From Microcaldota archaeon (GTDB lineage: Archaea; Micrarchaeota; Micrarchaeia; Micrarchaeales; Micrarchaeaceae): a stretch of DNA of 5,625 nt. Of the stretch, positions 1-4,879 are shown piece after piece. The stretch is taken from contig JAJZLZ010000009.1 of NCBI GenBank assembly GCA_021850375.1, forward strand, positions 2,606 through 8,230, given 5' to 3'. How positions within the stretch are numbered: position 1 is the stretch's first letter; the number at the start of each line of letters is the position of its first letter. The position numbers and the translations under genes are program-made. The notes below the pieces were generated by a model, which was not told where the DNA came from, ran no database searches, and worked only from the letters and a program-made list of their open reading frames with translations.

Positions 1-1
1 C

Positions 2-1069
2 ATGTTCGAAGCCGTAAGGATGTTTGATGAGCTAAAGAAGAAGGGCAACTCGGTTGCAATAGCCACTATAACCGGCTCTGAGAGCGAGGGCTATGTGGCG
101 GATGCGGAGCTAATTAGGCAAATAGAGATTGTAATAGAGCGCCTAAAATGCGATACGTGCGTTTTGGTAACTGATGGGAGCAGCGATGCGCGCGTAGTGC
201 CACTGCTGAAAAACAGGATAAAGATAAACAGCGTGGATGTGGTGCGAATAAAGCAGGCGGAGGCGTTCGAGAGCACATACTTCACGGTTCTAGAAAAGCT
301 AAAAGAGCCCCATTATGCCCGTATAATATTCGGCATACCTGCACTGCTACTTTTGCTATTTGCGGCAAGCTACTACTTCAACTTGGGCTGGGAATTGCCC
401 GTATCGCTAATAGGCATATATCTGGTTATAAAGTCGCTAGGGCTTGAGGAGTCCATGATACGCTCGTTTAAAGGCTTTGGCTTTAGCATAGATAGGCTCA
501 GCTTTATATTTTACATAACAGCGATGATATTCTTTCTAATCGGGCTCATCGTTTCGTATGGCAACTATCAGACATTTATAGCCGGCCGCAGCGGCTATTT
601 TGTAGCGTATTCCGCCGCGGTTGAAGGGTTCTTGATATTTCTGCCAATAAGCCTGATACTCTATCTTGTCGGCAGGGTCATGGACCTTGAGGGCAGAAGG
701 CTGCGATACCGTGCGATATCGCAGGGCATATATGTGGGCTACTCGGTGATAGCAATAGCGCTGATATACCTCACGGCATCATGGTTCATAGGGCAGATAT
801 ATTTTTGGCAGTACATACTCTTTAGCTTTATTGTGGTACTGCTCGGATACATGATATCCCTTGTGACATCTACTCTAAAGCGCAAGCTCATACGCCGCTC
901 CAAGATGAAAGGTAAGAGGGTTATGAATGACATAGGAGCATATATCGGTAAGGTCACAGAGGTGGACTTGAGGAGCAGCGCGATATTTGTGAAGACCGAA
1001 TATGGCAATACAATAAAGTACGACATAGACAGGATAACCGGATTCTCAGACAGGGTAATAATAAAGTAA
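2..1069 (+). CDS. DUF373 family integral membrane protein (5'-truncated by window edge)
   Basis: This is an archaeal DUF373-family protein of unknown function; 355 codons are visible. The frame stays open to the left edge, and the first visible residues (MFEAVRMFDELKKKGN) match an internal part of the family, so the ATG at base 2 is probably not the true start and roughly 50 N-terminal residues are missing. Residues 1-100 form the soluble domain, with the family segments ITGSESEGYVAD (23-34), VTDGSSDARVVPLLKNRIKI (56-75) and ESTYF (90-94). About six hydrophobic membrane segments follow, near residues 107-126, 131-147, 167-187, 199-224, 242-263 and 269-290. A basic stretch (292-305) suggests a cytoplasmic C-terminus. 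The last 45 residues look like a small beta-barrel of the PRC type (GKVTEVD, then IKYDIDRITGFSDRVIIK); this is my inference. It ends with TAA, 40 bp before rnp1. Family assignment is confident, function unknown. Confidence 0.85.
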   Translation: MFEAVRMFDELKKKGNSVAIATITGSESEGYVADAELIRQIEIVIERLKCDTCVLVTDGSSDARVVPLLKNRIKINSVDVVRIKQAEAFESTYFTVLEKLKEPHYARIIFGIPALLLLLFAASYYFNLGWELPVSLIGIYLVIKSLGLEESMIRSFKGFGFSIDRLSFIFYITAMIFFLIGLIVSYGNYQTFIAGRSGYFVAYSAAVEGFLIFLPISLILYLVGRVMDLEGRRLRYRAISQGIYVGYSVIAIALIYLTASWFIGQIYFWQYILFSFIVVLLGYMISLVTSTLKRKLIRRSKMKGKRVMNDIGAYIGKVTEVDLRSSAIFVKTEYGNTIKYDIDRITGFSDRVIIK

Positions 1070-1093
1070 ATACTGTTATTCTTATCATCATTA

Positions 1094-1107
1094 GCAAAGG
1101 TTTAAAT
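1094..1107 (+). promoter_or_regulatory. Candidate BRE/TATA promoter for the ribosomal operon
   Basis: The only sizeable spacer in the window contains GCAAAGG followed by TTTAAAT. A purine-rich block next to an A/T heptamer fits an archaeal BRE plus TATA box. Archaeal transcription normally starts about 22-27 nt past the TATA centre, so initiation would fall near 1126-1131. That lies beyond the ATG at 1110 and about 10 nt before the in-frame ATG at 1140. Either rnp1 starts at 1140, or this is not the operon promoter and AAAGG (1096-1100) acts as a weak ribosome-binding site for 1110. The call rests on pattern only. Confidence 0.35.
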
Positions 1108-1109
1108 TC

Positions 1110-1415
1110 ATGCACGGCTATAATAATAAAAATATCGTCATGCACGAGCTGGTATCGCTCGAAGTCGAGGTCGCGGATTCTTGCGACAATGACCAAATAG
1201 GGATATGCGGCGTAGTGGTGCGCGAGACAAAGAACATGCTATGCATAAAATCGGAAAGCGATATAAAGCTTGTTCCAAAAAGGATATCAACCTTCATCTT
1301 TAAAAAGGATGGAAGGAGCTATAGAGTATGTGGCAATGAGATATGTTTTGGAAGCGTTGAACGCACCGAGAAGGCGGCGAAGTTCTACAAGAAAAGAAAA
1401 ATGATGGTTGATTGA
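1110..1415 (+). CDS. rnp1: RNase P protein subunit Rpp29 (Pop4 family)
   Basis: This is the archaeal Rpp29 protein, which binds the RNase P RNA specificity domain together with Rpp21 and helps mature tRNA 5' ends. Recognisable family segments are NIVMHELVSLEVEV (8-21), the IGICGVVVRETKNMLCI strand pair (30-46, compare family GI.G.VVDETRNTL.I), LVPKRISTFIF (54-64) and a Lys/Arg-rich end (87-98). The typical GRPE element is degraded to GSVE (81-84). The full ORF is 101 aa, and the family is about 90-130 aa. I chose ATG 1110 because it keeps the N-I-x-x-H-E-L segment that I recall as conserved in euryarchaeal homologues. The in-frame ATG at 1140 (91 aa, MHELVSL) is a real alternative because a TATA-like box lies just before 1110. 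Position directly before rps17 is classical for archaea. It ends with TGA directly abutting rps17. Confidence 0.9.
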   Translation: MHGYNNKNIVMHELVSLEVEVADSCDNDQIGICGVVVRETKNMLCIKSESDIKLVPKRISTFIFKKDGRSYRVCGNEICFGSVERTEKAAKFYKKRKMMVD

Positions 1416-1417
1416 TT
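1406..1417 (+). promoter_or_regulatory. TTGAT junction signal, rnp1/rps17
   Basis: GGTTGATTGATT runs over the rnp1 stop codon (TGA 1413-1415) and into the TTG start of rps17. GGTTGAT resembles the archaeal Shine-Dalgarno GGTGAT with one extra T. The same 12 bases recur exactly at the rpl24/rps4e junction (2581-2592). Confidence 0.45.
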
Positions 1418-1718
1418 GGAATGCAATGATGCGAGATGCCCTATACATAGTGGCCTTAAAACCAGGGGGAGCGAGATAACTGGAGTTGTGGTTAGCGCGA
1501 AGGCGCTTCACACGGTCATAGTGGAACATGCGTACACAACGTTTTTGAAGAAATACGAGAGATCACTAAGAAAGACCTCAAGGCTTGCCGCGCATCTTCC
1601 AGGGTGCATGGAGGCAAAGCAGGGAGATATCGTTACAATATCCTCAACCAGGCGCCTGAGCAAGACGAAGTCATTTGTGGTCACAAAGATCAATTCGGAA
1701 AAGAATAATAAGGCTTGA
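1416..1718 (+). CDS. rps17: Small ribosomal subunit protein S17 (uS17)
   Basis: This is archaeal-type uS17, a primary 16S rRNA-binding OB-fold protein of the small subunit. In order it shows the archaeal N-terminal block ECNDARCPIH (2-11), the RGSEITGVVVS strand (18-27), TVIVEHAY (33-40), KYERSLRKTSRLAAHLPGC (46-64, family KYER...S...AHNPPC), a GD turn (70-71) and the signature RRLSKTKSFVV (79-89). At 100 aa it is slightly short; about 10 N-terminal residues before the Cys block of typical homologues are absent. The only reasonable start is TTG 1416, immediately after the rnp1 TGA and in the same frame; no ATG or GTG lies between that stop and the conserved block. Ribosomes probably reinitiate here after finishing rnp1. 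The C-terminal tail NSEKNNKA is hydrophilic and non-conserved. Confidence 0.95.
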   Translation: MECNDARCPIHSGLKTRGSEITGVVVSAKALHTVIVEHAYTTFLKKYERSLRKTSRLAAHLPGCMEAKQGDIVTISSTRRLSKTKSFVVTKINSEKNNKA

Positions 1719-1719
1719 T
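1710..1719 (+). promoter_or_regulatory. TTGAT junction signal, rps17/rpl14
   Basis: AAGGCTTGAT contains the rps17 stop (TGA 1716-1718) and ends 4 nt before the rpl14 ATG at 1724. It has the same layout as several later junctions, with a GG block, TTGAT, then ATG. It is read as a ribosome-binding and coupling signal by analogy. Confidence 0.4.
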
Positions 1720-1723
1720 TTAT

Positions 1724-2125
1724 ATGAAGGGTCTTTCAACTAAAATATCCAGAAACCTTGTGCCTGGCTCGGTTCTTGCATGTGCAGACAACAGCGGGGC
1801 CAAGACATTGATGATAATAAATAGGCTTGGAAAAGCCGGCAATTCAAAGGGCAGATACTCAAAGTCCGGTATAGGTGATGTCGTGACGGCAAGCGTCAAG
1901 TCCGGCACGCCGCAGTACATAAAAAAGAAGGTAAAGGTCGTGATAATACGCCAGCGCAGCCCTATACGAAGGGCAAATGGAATGCGCGTGCGCTTTGAGG
2001 ACAACGCAGGAATACTCGTCAGCGATGCGATGCTCGCGGTAGGCACAGAGGTCAAGGGAGCGATGGCACGCGAGATAGTTGAGCGTTATATAAAATTAGC
2101 AGGTATAGCATCGAGGGTCGTTTAA
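1724..2125 (+). CDS. rpl14: Large ribosomal subunit protein L14 (uL14)
   Basis: uL14 is a universal beta-barrel protein at the subunit interface of the large subunit, where it forms an inter-subunit bridge and contributes to the factor-binding side. The family pattern is clear: ACADNSGAK (19-27), KSGIGDVVTASVKSGTP (47-63), VVIIRQRSPIRRANGMRVRF (72-91) and EDNAGILVS (92-100), ending in IASRVV. At 133 aa it matches the usual archaeal length of about 132. An in-frame TTG at 1715 would add MIY, but the ATG at 1724 gives the family-like N-terminus and has upstream AAGGCTTGAT. All 12 isoleucine codons are ATA. It ends in TAA directly abutting the rpl24 ATG, one of few junctions here that lack TGA. 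Confidence 0.97.
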   Translation: MKGLSTKISRNLVPGSVLACADNSGAKTLMIINRLGKAGNSKGRYSKSGIGDVVTASVKSGTPQYIKKKVKVVIIRQRSPIRRANGMRVRFEDNAGILVSDAMLAVGTEVKGAMAREIVERYIKLAGIASRVV

Positions 2126-2590
2126 ATGGTATCTAGTTCAAAACCGCGCATGCAGCGCCTATTCCGCTTCACATCTCCTCTTCACATAAAGCAGAGGTAT
2201 ATGCACGCCCATTTGGATAAGCAGCTCAAAACAAAATTCAAGCTAACCGCGCGTGCAGTGCGCATAGTCAGCGGGGACACAGTCAAGGTCGTATCCGGCG
2301 CTTACAAGGGAAAATCCGGCAAGGTAGCTAGCGTTAATTTGAGGTCGAATAAGATAGCGATAAACGGCATCGTGCGCAAGGATGCAAAGGGAAAGGAGAA
2401 GCAGATAATGATAAGGCCAAGCAATGTCTATATAATCGAGCTCAATTTGGAGGACAAGCTCAGGGCATCGTCATTGAATTTGGCGCAGGTAAAAAGCACA
2501 AAGCCGCAGGATGAAAAGAAGGCTCAGAACATGGCATCAAAGCCCGAGAGCATTGATGCAAAAGAGGACAAAGCAATAAAGGTTGATTGA
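2126..2590 (+). CDS. rpl24: Large ribosomal subunit protein L24 (uL24, L26e type)
   Basis: uL24 binds 23S rRNA early in assembly and sits near the peptide exit tunnel. The N-terminal archaeal/eukaryotic block is present (SSKPRMQRLFRFTSPLHIKQ, 3-22, family S.KPRKQR...APLH), followed by a KOW motif (VSGDTVKVVSGAYKGKSGKV, 48-67) and RPSNVYIIELNLEDKLR (97-113). The protein is 154 aa, longer than the roughly 115-125 aa usual in archaea. The excess is a hydrophilic tail from about residue 118 rich in Lys, Asp, Glu and Ser, probably disordered. The start is ATG 2126, flush against the rpl14 TAA. A GAGGGT block at 2113-2118, inside the end of rpl14, may be its ribosome-binding site; TTGAT is absent here. 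Confidence 0.96.
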   Translation: MVSSSKPRMQRLFRFTSPLHIKQRYMHAHLDKQLKTKFKLTARAVRIVSGDTVKVVSGAYKGKSGKVASVNLRSNKIAINGIVRKDAKGKEKQIMIRPSNVYIIELNLEDKLRASSLNLAQVKSTKPQDEKKAQNMASKPESIDAKEDKAIKVD

Positions 2591-2592
2591 TT
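2581..2592 (+). promoter_or_regulatory. TTGAT junction signal, rpl24/rps4e
   Basis: GGTTGATTGATT contains the rpl24 stop (TGA 2588-2590) and is followed directly by the rps4e ATG at 2593. It is identical over 12 bases to the rnp1/rps17 junction at 1406-1417. Both upstream proteins end in Val-Asp, so part of the match is also coding. Confidence 0.45.
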
Positions 2593-3276
2593 ATGGCAAA
2601 TCGAGGCAATGGAAGATATATGAAACGCTTGAACGCTCCTGTATACTTTAGCATAGAGCGCAAGGGATACAAGTATGTTACAAAGCCTACGCCGGGCAGG
2701 CATGCGCTAAATAGGTGCATACCCCTATGCGTTGCACTCAAGCAAATCGGACAGGTTAAGACCACTTCCGAGGCATCGAAGGCGATAAAGTCAAGGGCAA
2801 TACTTTTAAATGGCAAGGTTGTATCAAACCCGCGCTATCCTATAGGTCTATCTGATGTCATAACGGTTGCAAAAAAGTCCTATGTGTGCGGCATAAATAA
2901 ACAGGGCAAGTTTGCGATATCAGAGTCAAAATCCTCTGAAAATGCCTATATTGTCGTGGGCAAATACAAGTCAAAGAAGGGTGCAATAATGCTATGTCTG
3001 CATGACGGTACGAACATAGAGTACTCAAAACCAATAAATGTTAATGATTCAATATATCTAAAGGACGGGTTGGTATCAAGGCACATAAAGCTTGATGTCG
3101 GCGCGCAGTGCAGTGTCATAAACGGCGTGCATGTAGGTGAGCACGGCAAGATTGTGAGCATATCTGGCGGATCGATGCACAAGCAAAGATCCGTTGTTAT
3201 ACAGAGCGCTCCGGAAGTGAAATTCGAGACTTTAGTGCGCAATGTTATGGTAACATCCGCCAATGGCACGGGTTGA
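2593..3276 (+). CDS. rps4e: Small ribosomal subunit protein S4e (eS4)
   Basis: eS4 is an archaeal/eukaryotic 30S protein with no bacterial counterpart. The N-terminal block RGNGRYMKRLNAPVYF (4-19) matches family RGP..HLKRL.AP. Then come RKGYKYVTKPTPGRHALNRC (23-42), an S4-like RNA-binding segment around residues 45-90 (EASKAIKSRAILLNGKVV, YPIGLSDVI), the central domain with INVNDSIYL (148-156), and a C-terminal KOW-like region (LDVGAQCSVINGVHVGEHGKI, 167-187). The final VRNVMV aligns with the family's L.NIFVIG. It is 227 aa, slightly below the usual 235-245, with a short C-terminus lacking the GKG.PWISLP-type ending. ATG 2593 is chosen over the in-frame TTG at 2587 because MANRGNG fits the family start. 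Confidence 0.96.
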   Translation: MANRGNGRYMKRLNAPVYFSIERKGYKYVTKPTPGRHALNRCIPLCVALKQIGQVKTTSEASKAIKSRAILLNGKVVSNPRYPIGLSDVITVAKKSYVCGINKQGKFAISESKSSENAYIVVGKYKSKKGAIMLCLHDGTNIEYSKPINVNDSIYLKDGLVSRHIKLDVGAQCSVINGVHVGEHGKIVSISGGSMHKQRSVVIQSAPEVKFETLVRNVMVTSANGTG

Positions 3277-3279
3277 TTT
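3270..3279 (+). promoter_or_regulatory. TTGAT junction signal, rps4e/rpl5
   Basis: GGGTTGATTT contains the rps4e stop (TGA 3274-3276) and ends 2 nt before the rpl5 ATG at 3282. It resembles Shine-Dalgarno GGTGAT with an inserted T. Confidence 0.4.
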
Positions 3280-3281
3280 GC

Positions 3282-3797
3282 ATGGATATGCGGGAGGTAA
3301 TAATAAATAAAATGGTAATAAACGTCGGCTCCGGAAGCGACGCGGCGCAGCAGCAGAGCGCGCGCAGGCTGCTAGAGTCCCTAACAGGCCGCAAGCCGGC
3401 AAATGAGATATCTAAGAAGAGAAACCCGTCGTTTAAGATAACAAAGGGGCAGAGTATCGGAGCATACGTCACAATAAGGGGCGCGCATGCAAAGCCCATA
3501 ATAAAACGGCTCTTAGATGCCGCAAACAACAGCTTCAAGGAGAGCGCAATATCCGGCAACAGCCTAAGCTTTGGGCTGCGAGAATACATAGACATATCGG
3601 GCATGAAATATGATCCGAAGATAGGAATGCTTGGCATGAACGTGAACATCTCATTTAAGCGAAGGGGCCTTAGGGTCATAGAGCGAAAGCGCAAAGAATC
3701 TCACATACCAAATCATCACAGGCGCGTATCAAAAGAGGAGATTTTAGCATACATGCAGCGCGAATTCGGCGCTAAGATGGTGGAGAGCAAGGAATGA
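3282..3797 (+). CDS. rpl5: Large ribosomal subunit protein L5 (uL5)
   Basis: uL5 binds 5S rRNA and lies in the central protuberance of the large subunit, contacting P-site tRNA. Family features run in order: MREVIINKMVINVGSGSD (3-20), LLESLTGRKPANEISKKRNPSF (30-51), ITKGQSIGAYVTIRG (53-67), LLDAANNSFKESAISGN (77-93), FGLREYIDISGMKYDPKIGMLGMNV (97-121) and a basic archaeal tail with IPNHHRRVSKEEILAYMQREFG (142-163). At 171 aa it is a normal archaeal length. ATG 3282 gives MDMREV, close to family starts such as M..MREI. ATG 3288 and the in-frame TTG 3273 are less likely. It ends with TGA and is followed 4 nt later by rps14. Confidence 0.96.
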   Translation: MDMREVIINKMVINVGSGSDAAQQQSARRLLESLTGRKPANEISKKRNPSFKITKGQSIGAYVTIRGAHAKPIIKRLLDAANNSFKESAISGNSLSFGLREYIDISGMKYDPKIGMLGMNVNISFKRRGLRVIERKRKESHIPNHHRRVSKEEILAYMQREFGAKMVESKE

Positions 3798-3801
3798 TTT
3801 T

Positions 3802-3957
3802 ATGGTAAAACTCGAGGAGAAGTATAAAGGCAAAGGCACAAGGAAGTGCAAAATGTGCGGCACCATTAGAGGCCTAATTCGGGCGCATAAGCTCTACGTG
3901 TGCAGGCGCTGCTTTAGAGAAGTTGCAAAGGATATGGGATTTAGGAAGTATGGTTGA
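3802..3957 (+). CDS. rps14: Small ribosomal subunit protein S14 (uS14, zinc-ribbon form)
   Basis: This 51-residue gene encodes uS14, a 30S head protein. The zinc ribbon is intact: Cys16-x-x-Cys19 and Cys34-x-x-Cys37, 14 residues apart. Family blocks are YKGKGTRKCKMCGTIRGLIR (8-27, compare GKG...C..CG..RGLIRKYGL) and LYVCRRCFREVAKDMGFRKYG (31-51, compare L..CRQCFRE.A..LGFKKY). Length equals the usual archaeal uS14. The start is ATG 3802, 4 nt after the rpl5 TGA, with AAGGAATGAT (3789-3798) upstream as probable ribosome-binding sequence. The position between L5 and S8 is the universal one, which confirms the call. Confidence 0.96.
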   Translation: MVKLEEKYKGKGTRKCKMCGTIRGLIRAHKLYVCRRCFREVAKDMGFRKYG

Positions 3958-3958
3958 T
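3952..3958 (+). promoter_or_regulatory. TTGAT junction signal, rps14/rps8
   Basis: GGTTGAT contains the rps14 stop (TGA 3955-3957) and ends 4 nt before the rps8 ATG at 3963. It has the same form as the rps4e and rpl5 junctions. Confidence 0.4.
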
Positions 3959-3962
3959 ATGT

Positions 3963-4343
3963 ATGGACAGGCTCGCAGACGCTATAAATGTTATAAAAAC
4001 CAATGAACGCATGGGTAGGGACCACTGTATAGTCGGATCTACAAGGATAATAAAGAGCGTTTTGGAGGTACTAAAGAGGGAATCGTACATACAAGGTTAT
4101 GAGGAGTTTAAGGACGGGAAGTTCATGAAGCTGCGCATAGCGCTGTCGAATAAGATAAATTCAATAGGCGTAATAAAACCAAGGTATGCGATAAAAAAAG
4201 ACATGTTCCAAAAGTACGAGTCGAGATACATTCCTAGCAGGGATTTTGGAATGTTAATAGTTTCAACTCCGCATGGGATGCTTACAAACAAGGAAGTGCG
4301 GGCAAAATTAACCGGCGGAAGGCTTGTGCTTTATGTATACTAG
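3963..4343 (+). CDS. rps8: Small ribosomal subunit protein S8 (uS8)
   Basis: uS8 is a primary 16S rRNA-binding protein (helix 21) and a key 30S assembly nucleator. The protein opens with DRLADAINVIKTNERMGRDHCIV (2-24; family D.LANAL..I.N.E..GK.EC.V), followed by VLEVLKRESYIQGYE (33-47), INSIGVIKPRYAIK (65-78; family IN..G.I.PR..V) and SRYIPSRDFGMLIVSTPHG (87-105). It ends with the S8 signature region TNKEVRAKLTGGRLVLYVY (108-126). Its 126 aa is close to the usual archaeal 130. ATG 3963 gives the family start, while an in-frame TTG at 3954 would add MIC. It terminates with TAG, the only TAG in the window, and 15 nt separate it from rpl6. Confidence 0.97.
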   Translation: MDRLADAINVIKTNERMGRDHCIVGSTRIIKSVLEVLKRESYIQGYEEFKDGKFMKLRIALSNKINSIGVIKPRYAIKKDMFQKYESRYIPSRDFGMLIVSTPHGMLTNKEVRAKLTGGRLVLYVY

Positions 4344-4346
4344 ATA

Positions 4347-4358
4347 TGTTGATGATGT
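4347..4358 (+). promoter_or_regulatory. TTGAT signal in the rps8/rpl6 spacer, with clustered ATGs
   Basis: The 15-nt spacer contains TGTTGATGATGT directly before the rpl6 ATG at 4359. Here TTGAT is not part of the stop codon (rps8 ends with TAG at 4341-4343) and its TTG is out of frame with rpl6. This supports its acting as an RNA signal. Extra ATGs at 4346, 4352 and 4355 are out of frame with rpl6. Confidence 0.4.
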
Positions 4359-4877
4359 ATGATAGAGATTAAAATGCCACAAGGAGTATCAGCGCAGATA
4401 GTTGGGGATACGATTAGCATAAAGGGCAAATTGGGCTCAAATTCGAGGAAGTTCAATGATGCGCTCTTGAACATATCCCTAAAGGGCGATGTAGTAATAG
4501 TGGATCACACCAAGCTGCAAAAGCTCTCAAAGAAGGGGGCAAACTCAGAGATAGCCCTGGCAAAGGAGATCGCAAACGACATATCTGGCGTTGATTCATA
4601 CTATGAGCGCAAGATGAAGGCGGTATTTCTGCACTTCCCGATCAATGTGGAGGTGAAGAACAACACTGTGCACATAAACAACATAATAGGCGAGCGAATG
4701 GCCCGCAAGGCAAAGATAATCGGCGCAACAAAGGTCGATGCAAAAGGCCAGACTCTAAGGGTCTATGGCACCAGCCTTGACGATGTTACGCAGACTTCGG
4801 CAAATATTAGGCTCGCATGCGTGATGCGCAAGAAGGATACAAGGGTATTCCAGGACGGGCTATACTACGAGGTATGA
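4359..4877 (+). CDS. rpl6: Large ribosomal subunit protein L6 (uL6)
   Basis: uL6 lies near the sarcin-ricin loop and stalk base of the large subunit, where translation factors dock. It is a duplicated beta-alpha domain protein. The first copy starts IEIKMPQGVSAQIVGDTISI (2-21; family IEIPEGV.V.V....V.VKG) with KGKLGSNSRKF. The centre has KMKAVFLHFPINVEVKNNTVHINNIIGER (85-113; family K...AHFP..V.V.....I.NFLGE). The end is the highly conserved DVTQTSANIRLACVMRKKDTRVFQDGLYYEV (142-172; family QTAANIE.AT.....D.RVFQDGIYI). At 172 aa it is near the archaeal norm of 177-185. ATG 4359 is preferred to the in-frame ATG 4374 because the family-conserved IEI...P.GV lies between them. Confidence 0.97.
   Translation: MIEIKMPQGVSAQIVGDTISIKGKLGSNSRKFNDALLNISLKGDVVIVDHTKLQKLSKKGANSEIALAKEIANDISGVDSYYERKMKAVFLHFPINVEVKNNTVHINNIIGERMARKAKIIGATKVDAKGQTLRVYGTSLDDVTQTSANIRLACVMRKKDTRVFQDGLYYEV
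4868..4873 (+). promoter_or_regulatory. Shine-Dalgarno-like site deciding the rpl32e start
   Basis: CGAGGT lies 6 nt before ATG 4880 and includes GAGGT, complementary to the usual archaeal 16S tail (CACCUCC). An in-frame ATG at 4874, overlapping the rpl6 stop, abuts the site with no spacing and is less likely. Confidence 0.45.
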
Positions 4878-4879
4878 AT

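Noticed and set aside
578..598. Inverted repeat ATAGCCG / CGGCTAT with a 7-nt loop in the DUF373 gene
   Set aside because: Seven base pairs inside a coding loop with no T-run and no regulatory context; likely chance.
1070..1092. T-rich stretch after the DUF373 stop as a transcription terminator
   Set aside because: It has no run of five or more T and no stem-loop, so it does not meet the usual picture of an archaeal intrinsic terminator.
1413..1415. TGA as selenocysteine or other recoded codon joining rnp1 to rps17
   Set aside because: Rpp29 ends at a normal length here, S17 is a separate protein in archaea, and TGA ends seven other genes at family-appropriate positions; I see no evidence of recoding.
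3245..3694. 149-codon open frame on the minus strand over rpl5
   Set aside because: It is antisense to a clear uL5 gene, shows no recognisable family, and is best explained as a shadow of codon bias in the real gene. The other minus-strand open frames are similar.
4817..4879. Upstream ATG extending L32e by 21 residues into rpl6
   Set aside because: The extra residues are out-of-frame translation of the conserved L6 C-terminus and match no eL32; ATG 4880 has a better-spaced GAGGT.
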